Below, in pieces: positions 7,676 through 14,708 of a stretch of 32,159 nt of DNA; position 1 is the first letter of the stretch, and each line of letters starts with the position of its first letter. A program made the translations under genes and the position numbers. Under the pieces are notes generated by a model. It was not told the DNA's origin, did no database searches, and saw nothing but the letters and a program-made list of their open reading frames with translations. Source of the stretch: an uncultured Bacilli bacterium (GTDB taxonomy: Bacteria; Bacillota_I; Bacilli_A; RF39; UBA660); NCBI GenBank assembly GCA_944329365.1, contig CALVIC010000015.1:1-32159 (forward strand), written 5' to 3'.

Positions 7676-8144
7676 ATTTAATTTCGGCAACTTTGACTTT
7701 ATAGTCACCGTTTGGACTTGCAACAACAACGGTTTCACCTTGTTTATGTCCAAGAATAGCTTTAGCGATTGGTGAGGCGTTAGAGATTTTATTAGCAAAA
7801 GGATCTGCTTCTTTAACACCAACGATAGTGTATTCGTCTTTTTCACCATCTTCTAAATATTCTATAACAACGGTACTTCCAACAGATACTAAATCTTTGG
7901 CACCTTCTTTGATTACAATGGCATTTTCAATCATTTTTTCCAATGTAACAATTCTGTTTTCAGTGTCTGATTGTTCACTGCGGGCTGCATCGTATTCTGC
8001 GTTTTCGCTCAAATCACCTAAGGCTCTGGCTTCTTTTAAAGCGGCGATGACCTTTGGACGTTTTTCCGTTTTAAGGTAATCTAGTTCTTTTTTCATGTCA
8101 GCTAGGCCTTGTTCGGTTACGTAGAACTCTTCGCTTTGATCCAT
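7674..8144 (-). CDS. greA: Transcription elongation factor GreA
   Basis: Rescues backtracked RNA polymerase by stimulating cleavage of the transcript 3' end. The N-terminal coiled coil (residues 8-76) carries the diagnostic LGDLSENAEY tip, whose acidic residues act in the polymerase channel. The C-terminal FKBP-like domain contains ISNASPIAKAILG. The length of 156 residues is typical. GAGGTGA precedes the ATG at 8144. Its promoter lies inside and just before the 3' end of trhP2, and it ends in its own terminator, so it can be transcribed alone. In B. subtilis greA also follows the trhP genes, with udk between; udk is absent here. Confidence 0.97.
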   Translation of the reverse strand: MDQSEEFYVTEQGLADMKKELDYLKTEKRPKVIAALKEARALGDLSENAEYDAARSEQSDTENRIVTLEKMIENAIVIKEGAKDLVSVGSTVVIEYLEDGEKDEYTIVGVKEADPFANKISNASPIAKAILGHKQGETVVVASPNGDYKVKVAEIK

Positions 8145-8183
8145 TTTTGTTTCACCTCAGTTCTTTGTATTTTTTCTCTCAAA

Positions 8184-8212
8184 ATGATACTACAGTTTTT
8201 TTTCTTTGTCAA
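8184..8212 (-). promoter_or_regulatory. Sigma-A-type promoter of greA
   Basis: TTGACA (8207-8212), a 17-base spacer and TATCAT (8184-8189) on the minus strand. The -35 overlaps the trhP2 stop region. Confidence 0.8.
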
Positions 8213-9396
8213 CACATTTTTAACATATAATCTTTTTTGACAGGTTTAGGCATTTTTAGATAAACTATTTGTTTTGGATGCCTTACAATTTCAAGGGGAT
8301 TTAAATCTTCATCGTATAAATCTGTGACTGTTAAAGCAAATTCATCGTTAGGTCCAAATACTTCAATTTTATCGCCTTTTTTGAAGTAATTTCTTTGTTC
8401 GACTTTAGCTAATTTGGTTTTGTCGTCATAGTCTAAAACGATACCGATAAAGTCTTGGTTAGTTTTTTCTTCTCGGCCGTTATAGTACTGAACGTCCTTA
8501 CTATAGTCGCCGTTAAAGAACTGAGTAATCGAATCTCTATTGGCAACTCTTCTTAGGGTCTGTTCATATTTTACATTATATGTATAATTTTCTGGATTTT
8601 GACAATATTCATCGATGATTTTACGGTATGTCCGAACAATTGTCGCAATATAGTAAGCTGAACGCATTCTTCCTTCGATTTTAAAGCTATCAGCTCCAGT
8701 TTTTATAAGGTCTGGGATAAATCCCGCCATCGATAAGTCTTTGGTACAGAAGGTAAATGGTTTATCGCCTTCTAAATGATTGTCTCCTTCATATAGATCA
8801 AAGTCCCAGCGACAGATTTGACTACATCCGCCACGGTTGGCATCTCTCCCGGTTAAAAAGTTAGAGAGAACGCATCTTCCACTATATGAGGCACACATAG
8901 CTCCATGAATGAATACTTCGAGTTCGATATCGACGTTTTTCTTAATATCTTCAATGTCCTCTTTGGTACATTCACGAGCTAAAACTACTCTTTCTACTCC
9001 TTCGTTTTTCCAAAATTCAATTGCTTCTTTATTTAAGCTTGAGGTTTGGGTTGATAAGTGAAGGGTTAGATTTGTATATTTTTTAGCAATTGGAATGATG
9101 GCTGGATCGGTTATGATTATCGCATCGACGTTTAGTTTATCTAAGGTTATTAGATACTCTTTTATTTTAACTAGTTCTTTATTGTGCATGGAAATATTAA
9201 CGGTTATGTATATTTTTTTGTTTAGTTTATGAGCAAATTCAACGCCTTCTTTTAGTTCTTCTTCGGTTAGGTTATTGGCGTTGGCACGTAAATTAAACAT
9301 ATTTCCGCCTAAGTATACGGCATCCGCACCGTATAAAAGGGCGATTTTTAATCTTTCTAAGTCCCCGGCTGGGGCGAGTAATTCTGGTTTTTTCAT
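8209..9396 (-). CDS. trhP2: tRNA wobble-uridine 5-hydroxylation protein TrhP2 (peptidase U32 family, YrrO)
   Basis: One of two U32-family proteins needed for 5-hydroxyuridine at tRNA position 34 in B. subtilis, made from prephenate and an iron-sulphur enzyme. The N-terminus MKKPELLAPAGDLERL and the signature EVFIHGAMCASYSGRC, followed by NRGGCSQICRW, place it in the U32 family with the conserved cysteine set. A beta-barrel C-terminal domain (about 320-395) is present. The length of 395 residues is close to YrrO. AAGGTGAAG lies about 6 bases before the ATG, and the start is one base after the trhP1 stop, so the pair is an operon. trmR, whose product methylates the hydroxyl group, is two genes upstream. 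Older annotations call this family collagenase-like proteases. Confidence 0.94.
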   Translation of the reverse strand: MKKPELLAPAGDLERLKIALLYGADAVYLGGNMFNLRANANNLTEEELKEGVEFAHKLNKKIYITVNISMHNKELVKIKEYLITLDKLNVDAIIITDPAIIPIAKKYTNLTLHLSTQTSSLNKEAIEFWKNEGVERVVLARECTKEDIEDIKKNVDIELEVFIHGAMCASYSGRCVLSNFLTGRDANRGGCSQICRWDFDLYEGDNHLEGDKPFTFCTKDLSMAGFIPDLIKTGADSFKIEGRMRSAYYIATIVRTYRKIIDEYCQNPENYTYNVKYEQTLRRVANRDSITQFFNGDYSKDVQYYNGREEKTNQDFIGIVLDYDDKTKLAKVEQRNYFKKGDKIEVFGPNDEFALTVTDLYDEDLNPLEIVRHPKQIVYLKMPKPVKKDYMLKMC

Positions 9397-9397
9397 G

Positions 9398-10204
9398 TTA
9401 CTTCACCTTGTATATCGTATCTTCAAACATAAATCCTAGGTTTTTAGGGTATTTGTTTGGTTTTTTATTTTTATAATCTGTTAATACTTCTTTAAAGTCT
9501 TTAGTTTCAATAAAGTTACTGTTAAATACTAAGTAATCTACGTTTTTAAAGTCTTCTTCAGTAGCGTTTAAAATGTATGAAGAATAAACTGTCGTTCCTA
9601 ATTTTGTGTCTTCGATTAGATAATCATTTCCTTCTTTAGATAGTTTTGCTGGTCTGGCATTTTCTTTTAGGTCGAATGTTTCAACATAGTTTTTTACTAA
9701 ATGTCTACGGGATGTGAACATAGGTAGATAACCAAAGATGTTTACAAATAGTTTTGATTTACTGTTTTCTTTGATTTCTAGTATTTCTCTTTTAGTAAGT
9801 TCAGATGAAAGGTAGGCATACTGCGCGCCTTTTTCATTCCAATAGTTAACGGTTCCATAGTTAGTGGTTAGGTGCTCCTGCGCCCAAACTAATGGGGTTT
9901 TAAAAGTCATTTTCTTTTTGAGGTTAACAATGGAAATGTCGTAGAAAATGATTCCACTTATTTTTAGTTTAGTAAGTTTGGTTAGGGCCTCTTTTAGTTT
10001 AGGTAATTCATCATTATGAATATTTTTATTGACCGAAACAAAGATTTCTTTGTTTAATTTTAAAGCTGTTTCAATTTCTTCTAGGCTAAAGGTATGATGG
10101 TAGTTAATACTTAGGCCTTTTAGAGGCATGATATAGGCATCAACTAGGTCATTTATTTCTTTGGCTTCTTCTAGATTGTTTATGATAGCTGTTATTTTGT
10201 TCAT
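9398..10204 (-). CDS. trhP1: tRNA wobble-uridine 5-hydroxylation protein TrhP1 (peptidase U32 family, YrrN)
   Basis: A shorter U32-family protein (268 residues) forming the usual tandem with TrhP2. It keeps the barrel-like fold features (SVNKNIHNDELP, FVNIFGYLPMFTSRRHLVKNY) but lacks the cysteine-rich signature of TrhP2, as I expect for YrrN. GGAAGGG precedes the ATG at 10204. The gene follows the terminator of the DUF975 gene, so it needs its own promoter; a TATAAT lies about 20 bases upstream of the ribosome binding site but without a convincing -35. The identification rests on the family resemblance and the preserved neighbourhood with trhP2, trmR, mltG and ruvX. Confidence 0.88.
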   Translation of the reverse strand: MNKITAIINNLEEAKEINDLVDAYIMPLKGLSINYHHTFSLEEIETALKLNKEIFVSVNKNIHNDELPKLKEALTKLTKLKISGIIFYDISIVNLKKKMTFKTPLVWAQEHLTTNYGTVNYWNEKGAQYAYLSSELTKREILEIKENSKSKLFVNIFGYLPMFTSRRHLVKNYVETFDLKENARPAKLSKEGNDYLIEDTKLGTTVYSSYILNATEEDFKNVDYLVFNSNFIETKDFKEVLTDYKNKKPNKYPKNLGFMFEDTIYKVK

Positions 10205-10238
10205 ATTATCCCTTCCTTTTAAGCGATATAATTATATC

Positions 10239-10265
10239 AAAAAAAAGTAGAAATTTCTACTTTTT
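10239..10265 (-). terminator. Terminator after the DUF975 gene
   Basis: A perfect palindrome AAAAAGTAG-AAATTT-CTACTTTTT extends into eight T on the minus strand. The TAG stop (10257-10259) is in the stem. Confidence 0.8.
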
Positions 10266-10952
10266 GATTTTATCGTAAAAGTTGGCTAATGTGACAAGCA
10301 TGTATGGGACAAGCCACAGGTATAGAATACCAAAGGTAAATATACCTAAAATAAACCAGCCAAAGAAGCTTAAGACAAGAAGTATATAGTCATTTTTATA
10401 TCCTTCTATCATATCTGTACTTTTCTTGAAGATTTCGATAATGTGCATGTCGTTATTATCATATAAAATGAAGTATGTTTGAGAAAAACAGATTAGAAGA
10501 ATAATAAAGAACAAGGGTATAGCTAGGCTTAGGGCAATTCCGATTACTATCATAAATGATGACAGTAGGAAATTTAGGTCTGTTTGATAACTCGTAAATA
10601 CAGATAGTGAAGTTACAGCTACTGTTTCAAGTAAGACAAAGGTTATACCCATGATGTAATAAACTATAGATATTCCTAAGGCTTTAAAGAAAAGGTCTGT
10701 TCTAGAAAAGAAGTCTTTAAAGCTTGTTTTTTCGTTACGGGCGGTTTTGACGGCTATTTGAATAAACCCCATAGATAACAGTCCAAAGAGAATTAATCCT
10801 AATATCCAACTTAATGGCTGGTCAGAGATAATCGCTCCAATAAAGTAACAACTAAGTCCAAGTAACGATAGTATAATAAAGGATATGACTAATGGAAGAT
10901 AGTTCCCTCTTAGACTGTTAGAGGATCTTCTTTTTAAATCTTGTCTATTCAT
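10257..10952 (-). CDS. DUF975 family integral membrane protein
   Basis: A 231-residue multi-pass membrane protein of unknown function. It starts with a short basic segment (MNRQDLKRRSSNSLRGNY), typical of DUF975, then five to six hydrophobic segments (about residues 20-40, 48-68, 90-125, 130-160, 190-225). The C-terminal half has the family pattern SQTYFILYD, then KSTDMIEGYKNDY, LSFFGWFILG and PYMLVTLANFYD. AAAAGGGG precedes the ATG. It starts 2 bases after the trmR stop and ends at a strong terminator, so it closes the ruvX-mltG-trmR operon. It is an insertion relative to the B. subtilis order, where the trh genes follow trmR directly. Confidence 0.88.
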   Translation of the reverse strand: MNRQDLKRRSSNSLRGNYLPLVISFIILSLLGLSCYFIGAIISDQPLSWILGLILFGLLSMGFIQIAVKTARNEKTSFKDFFSRTDLFFKALGISIVYYIMGITFVLLETVAVTSLSVFTSYQTDLNFLLSSFMIVIGIALSLAIPLFFIILLICFSQTYFILYDNNDMHIIEIFKKSTDMIEGYKNDYILLVLSFFGWFILGIFTFGILYLWLVPYMLVTLANFYDKIKK

Positions 10953-10954
10953 TT

Positions 10955-11536
10955 TTATGCCCCTTTTCTACGGCTTACAGTAATTCCATCACCGATATTA
11001 TAAAATTCTGTCGTGAATTCTTCGTTTGATTTAAGAAAATCACGATATTTATTTATTTTTTTGACTAAGGCCCTGAGGTTTTTACTTTTAATTTCTTCAG
11101 GGTTTTGTGTTAGTCCATGAAAGTTTAGATTGTCAGAGATGATACTGCCATCATCTGTTAGATTATTTTTATATTTTTCGAAGAATTTAATATACTGAGC
11201 TTTAGCTGCGTCGATAAAGATTAGATCGAATTTTCCTTCTATATCAATGTCTAAGGCGTCAGCATTTATTATTCTGATGCTTTTATCCAAGTTAAAATTA
11301 TGAATATTTTTAACCGCTTCTAGATATCTTGGGTAATCACGTTCGATGGTTGTGACACGGACATTTTGACCAGCTAGAGCCATTTGAATGGCCGAATATC
11401 CAATAGCAGCTCCTATTTCCAATATATTCTGAATATTATTTTTTTTGATATATTCTTGGAGAAACCTTATTCCTTCTTTTTGCATGATTGGAATGCCTTT
11501 TTCTTTGGCATAATTTTCGAGGTCTATGATGCCCAT
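10955..11536 (-). CDS. trmR: tRNA 5-hydroxyuridine methyltransferase TrmR (YrrM)
   Basis: A SAM-dependent O-methyltransferase that converts 5-hydroxyuridine at the tRNA wobble position to 5-methoxyuridine. The SAM motif ILEIGAAIGYSAIQMA is near residues 39-54, TTIERD ends the next strand, and FDLIFIDAAKAQY gives the metal-binding and catalytic acidic site of the catechol-methyltransferase-like family. Length 193 residues. AAGGAGCAAGGAAA precedes the ATG at 11536, and the gene overlaps the mltG end by 13 bases. Its place between mltG and the trhP pair matches yrrM in B. subtilis, which makes this function more likely than a generic O-methyltransferase. Confidence 0.9.
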   Translation of the reverse strand: MGIIDLENYAKEKGIPIMQKEGIRFLQEYIKKNNIQNILEIGAAIGYSAIQMALAGQNVRVTTIERDYPRYLEAVKNIHNFNLDKSIRIINADALDIDIEGKFDLIFIDAAKAQYIKFFEKYKNNLTDDGSIISDNLNFHGLTQNPEEIKSKNLRALVKKINKYRDFLKSNEEFTTEFYNIGDGITVSRRKGA

Positions 11537-12606
11537 TTTCCTTGCTCCTTTAACTTTGCAATTATTTGTTCGTGTTCGTTAGCGGTACGAGTAAAGTATA
11601 CTTTTTTGTCGGTATCAGCCACAAAATAGTAATATGAGTTTGCAGTTGGATTTAAAGCAGCCTCGATAGCGCTTAAACTTGGATTATCAATTGGACCAAC
11701 AGGGAGTCCACGCATTGATGTGCATCTCGTATTATAGCCATTACAATCGTTTAAATCTGATTGTGTTAATGTTTCAGAAAGATTTTTTCTAGCAGCATAG
11801 TAAGTCGTAACATCACTACCTAATGACCAATCATTGTTAAGTCTGTTATAGAAGACACCGGCAACCATGGCACGATCTTCGTCTGTTTCAGCTTCTAATT
11901 CAATTAGAGATGCTAAGGTTATTATTTGATGAATGCTGTAGGTATTATTTTCTAACTGTCCTCTATATGGTTCTAATTTTGTGCTGGTATTATCAAGCAT
12001 TTTAGTAATTATATCTTCAGCTGTTAGGTCATCAGGAGCAAAGTTATAAGTATCTGGGAACAGATAGCCTTCGAGTGCGTAATAGATTTGGTCATTTAAA
12101 ACTTCATCTGTCAAGAACCAGTATTTTTCTTGAAGTGATTTTACGTATTCTTTGTCAGATGCTTTATTTATAAAATCATCTTCAGGAATTCCTGTCTTTC
12201 TTTCGACAATATTTGCAATTTGACGAATATTTAAGCCTTCCCTGAAGGTTATTTGGACTCCGCTATCTGATTGGTTGGTTTTGTTGCTTAATATTCTTAT
12301 AATTTCTGAGACACTCATGGCTTCGTTAAGTTCGTAAGTACCACTAACTAGTGTGTTACTTGGTCTATTTAATCTTAAGTATAGTTTGTAAAATGTTGTG
12401 GATTTTATTAAGTTTTCTTCTTTTAATCTTTCAGCCAGTGAAAAATAATTGTCTCCTTGCTGTACGACAAATGTTTTTGGCGAAGTATCCGAACTAACGG
12501 CAGATATTTCGCTTCGATAAATTGCCAGTAAAATGAGCAATAAGACAATTATTAAGACTAATAAAAATATTAAGCATTTGCGCAGGGATAGTTTTCGTTT
12601 TTTCAA
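11524..12606 (-). CDS. mltG: Endolytic murein transglycosylase MltG (YceG-like)
   Basis: Membrane-anchored lytic transglycosylase that cleaves nascent glycan strands and sets their length. A short basic N-terminus is followed by one membrane helix (residues 11-30), a LysM-like region (FVVQQGDNYFSLAERL, about 46-61), and the YceG catalytic domain, with the probable catalytic glutamate E236 in LASLIELEAE and the conserved MRGLPVGPIDNPS segment. Length 360 residues. The start is TTG at 12604-12606 with little ribosome binding site, 5 bases after the upstream stop. No in-frame ATG occurs until about residue 97, so the TTG is preferred and translation is probably coupled. The end overlaps trmR. 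Confidence 0.95.
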   Translation of the reverse strand: MKKRKLSLRKCLIFLLVLIIVLLLILLAIYRSEISAVSSDTSPKTFVVQQGDNYFSLAERLKEENLIKSTTFYKLYLRLNRPSNTLVSGTYELNEAMSVSEIIRILSNKTNQSDSGVQITFREGLNIRQIANIVERKTGIPEDDFINKASDKEYVKSLQEKYWFLTDEVLNDQIYYALEGYLFPDTYNFAPDDLTAEDIITKMLDNTSTKLEPYRGQLENNTYSIHQIITLASLIELEAETDEDRAMVAGVFYNRLNNDWSLGSDVTTYYAARKNLSETLTQSDLNDCNGYNTRCTSMRGLPVGPIDNPSLSAIEAALNPTANSYYYFVADTDKKVYFTRTANEHEQIIAKLKEQGKWAS

Positions 12607-12611
12607 GTTAA

Positions 12612-12950
12612 CTAATTAGCTGAGGAAGCTGTACCTTCTTGGTCAGCTTGTTCAACTTGTTTCTGCATCTCGTTTAAGATTGTTTCAACCGTTTCCCATT
12701 CTCTTTCAGTTTCAATCGGTTTTAATGGAAGTGCTGCAAATTCATTATCACTATATGATTTTAAATCTTTTGGATCATAAACTGAAGCATATACTCTAGT
12801 ATTTCCTTCATCATCGATTGAATGGTCAGTGTAAGCTATATAATTCTTTTTTGTTTCTGGTGATTGAAAGCAAAATAGTGCTTCACAATCTATTTGTCTT
12901 CCGTCTTCATCGACAGCTTTGAATTTTAATCCTTCGTTAGTTTCGTTCAT
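12612..12950 (-). CDS. DUF1292 family protein (YrzB-like)
   Basis: A 112-residue acidic cytoplasmic protein of unknown function. The core (LKFKAVDEDGRQIDCEALFCFQ, split by variable residues, then NYIAYTDHSIDDEGNTRVY and LKPIETEREWETVETIL) matches the DUF1292 layout, with a longer acidic tail (EQADQEGTASSAN) than YrzB. I chose the ATG at 12948-12950; a TTG three codons upstream is possible. It overlaps ruvX by 14 bases. Its place between ruvX and mltG is the standard one in Firmicutes. Confidence 0.88.
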   Translation of the reverse strand: MNETNEGLKFKAVDEDGRQIDCEALFCFQSPETKKNYIAYTDHSIDDEGNTRVYASVYDPKDLKSYSDNEFAALPLKPIETEREWETVETILNEMQKQVEQADQEGTASSAN

Positions 12951-13374
12951 TTTTCTCAACCCTTTCTTTATCTAAATACGTCTGTAAAATGATATTGGCA
13001 GCTAAGCTATCTATTTTAGCTTTGCGTTTCTTTCGGGACATTCCTTCTGAAATCATGTAAAATTCAGCTTCTTTAGTAGATAATCTTTCATCTTGAAGTA
13101 TGACCGGAAGATGAAATTTTTCTTCTAATTTTTTTTTGAATTCTATCGTCGTTTCTGCACGAGGCCCGATAGTTCCATTCATATTTTTGGGAAAGCCTAA
13201 AATCATTTTTTCTATAGATTCTTTTTCTATAATAGTGGCTAGTTCAGTTAGAGCTTTGTCGTAATCATCATCATCGAAATGAATAGTACAGTATGCTCCA
13301 GCAACTGTTTTAGTCGCATCGGATATAGATACGCCTAAGGTTCTAGTTCCTAAATCTAGTCCTAAGTACTTCAC
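12937..13374 (-). CDS. ruvX: Holliday junction resolvase-like protein RuvX (YqgF)
   Basis: An RNase H-fold nuclease linked to pre-16S rRNA end processing and called a putative Holliday junction resolvase. The N-terminus MKYLGLDLGTRTLGV carries the catalytic aspartate D7. ILGFPKNMNG, QDERLST and the C-terminal DSLAANIILQ complete the family motifs. Length 145 residues. The start is GTG at 13372-13374 with GAGGGTGG just upstream. It is the first gene of a minus-strand operon running to the DUF975 gene. alaS and ireB, which usually precede it, are absent from this window. Confidence 0.95.
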   Translation of the reverse strand: MKYLGLDLGTRTLGVSISDATKTVAGAYCTIHFDDDDYDKALTELATIIEKESIEKMILGFPKNMNGTIGPRAETTIEFKKKLEEKFHLPVILQDERLSTKEAEFYMISEGMSRKKRKAKIDSLAANIILQTYLDKERVEKNERN

Positions 13375-13398
13375 TCAACCACCCTCTATTACAATATA

Positions 13399-13427
13399 AT
13401 TGTACCATTTATTTTGATTTTTGTATA
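13399..13427 (-). promoter_or_regulatory. Probable promoter of the ruvX operon
   Basis: TATACA (13422-13427), a 17-base spacer and TACAAT (13399-13404) on the minus strand. The -10 is good and the -35 is weak. Confidence 0.45.
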
Positions 13428-13757
13428 CAAAAATGTCGATAATTTTGTGATTATATAGTTTTATTTATTAACTTTATTTATAAAAGTTAATTTAAAAGTT
13501 AATTTTTTTCTAGTTCTTATTTTTCAACGGTTTTAACGACAATGTCAAATAAAAGTTAACTTTACATTTTTATTTTTTTTAATTGCATATTTTTCGCATA
13601 AATATTACCTATTATAATTGACTTTAAAAGTCTTTTATAACTATTTGACAGTGTAAATAGAAGCTATGTCAATGAGGTAAGTTTTTTTCTTAATAATTTC
13701 TTAATTTATAGCTAATTTTAGGAGTTTATGGTATATTATTTTTAAAGGATGGTGGAT
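13428..13757. other. AT-rich divergent intergenic region between ruvX and the VanY pair
   Basis: About 330 bases without a gene. Besides the AAAGTTAA cluster (13468-13563) it holds a TATAAT at 13613-13618 with a weak upstream element, a short GACTTT-A-AAAGTC palindrome near 13620, and an extended -10 (TGG TATATT, 13729-13737) very close to the vanY start. Either -10 could serve the VanY genes; the second would leave a leader of only about 14 bases. Confidence 0.4.
13468..13563. promoter_or_regulatory. Cluster of AAAGTTAA half-sites (operator-like)
   Basis: The octamer AAAGTTAA occurs at 13483-13490, 13495-13502 and 13552-13559 on the plus strand, and at 13468-13475 and 13556-13563 on the minus strand. 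The middle two are tandem 12-base copies of TAAAAGTTAATT. The last forms the perfect palindrome AAAGTTAACTTT. Five half-sites in 96 bases of a divergent spacer suggest a regulator binding region, though the AT-rich background weakens this. Confidence 0.45.
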
Positions 13758-14708
13758 ATGTATTATAAAAAAAGAAGAATAAAAAAAGGTCCGATTATTA
13801 TTTTGGTAGTTGTCGTTATTTTAATTATCGCAATTATCGTAGGAGTTAATCTTTATAAACATTATACTAGTGATGAATACAGATTAGGTAAGGCTGGTTA
13901 TAGTGAGGATGAGATTAGTGATATTTTAAAGATGGACAGAAAATACATCGATTATGCGATAGAACATAAATATGAAGATGATTTTATATCTTTAGTAAAT
14001 GAGAAATACTTCATATGGAAGAATTATAATGAATATATTAAGTATATAGATGATGTCTATGGTGATAAGAAGGTCGATTATAGTTTAGTTGTTTCTAAGA
14101 TTAACACAAAAACTAATTATGATCCTTATACACACACAGAAGATACTGATATGAATATGAAGAATTCAATTTTGGTCAACAAATATTATCATCTAGCTTC
14201 TGATTATGCACCTGACGATATTGTCGAGATGAGTAATTGGTATTCTTATCCTGGTAATAGAATTAGAGAAGAAGTTTATAACGCATTTATCGAGATGTTT
14301 AATGCGGCTAAGGAAGATGGGATTACGTTAATTGTCAATTCTTCTTACCGAACTCATGATGAGCAAGAAGAAATTTATAATGATTATGAGAGCAGTCAAG
14401 GAAAAGCATATGCGGATAAGTATGCGGCTAGACCGGATTATTCTGAGCATCAAACGGGACTTGCTTTGGACATATTTACGCCTGGTGCGGGTATGGCTAA
14501 TTTTGAAGAGACCGATGCGTTTAGATGGCTTCAAGAGAATTCATATAAATACGGATTTATTTTAAGATACCCTAAGGGTAAAGAGGATATTACCGGTTAT
14601 AATTATGAAGCTTGGCACTACCGCTTTTTGGGTAAAGATTTGGCTAAAAAGGTTTATGACAGCGGGCTTACTTATGATGAATATTATGCTTATTATTTAG
14701 AAAAGTGA
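13758..14708 (+). CDS. Membrane-anchored D-alanyl-D-alanine carboxypeptidase, VanY family (copy 1)
   Basis: Probable zinc D,D-carboxypeptidase that trims the terminal D-Ala from peptidoglycan stem peptides outside the membrane. After a basic start (MYYKKRRIKKGP) there is one membrane helix (about residues 12-33), a helical region of about 120 residues containing GYSEDEISDIL, and the VanY domain. Zinc ligands are visible: H231 and D238 in SEHQTGLALDI and H287 in EAWHYRF. SSYRTHDEQEEIY is the family's substrate-side motif. The ATG at 13758 is preferred because AAGGATGGTGG lies at the right distance; an ATG at 13749 has no spacing. The gene overlaps the next, paralogous gene. The sequence does not show whether it has a role in glycopeptide resistance. 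Confidence 0.9.
   Translation: MYYKKRRIKKGPIIILVVVVILIIAIIVGVNLYKHYTSDEYRLGKAGYSEDEISDILKMDRKYIDYAIEHKYEDDFISLVNEKYFIWKNYNEYIKYIDDVYGDKKVDYSLVVSKINTKTNYDPYTHTEDTDMNMKNSILVNKYYHLASDYAPDDIVEMSNWYSYPGNRIREEVYNAFIEMFNAAKEDGITLIVNSSYRTHDEQEEIYNDYESSQGKAYADKYAARPDYSEHQTGLALDIFTPGAGMANFEETDAFRWLQENSYKYGFILRYPKGKEDITGYNYEAWHYRFLGKDLAKKVYDSGLTYDEYYAYYLEK

Noticed and set aside
7643-7849. Alternative minus-strand frame over the greA end
   Set aside because: It is a shadow of greA in another frame. It was useful only for showing that the copy at 6938-6963 also resembles the last greA codons.
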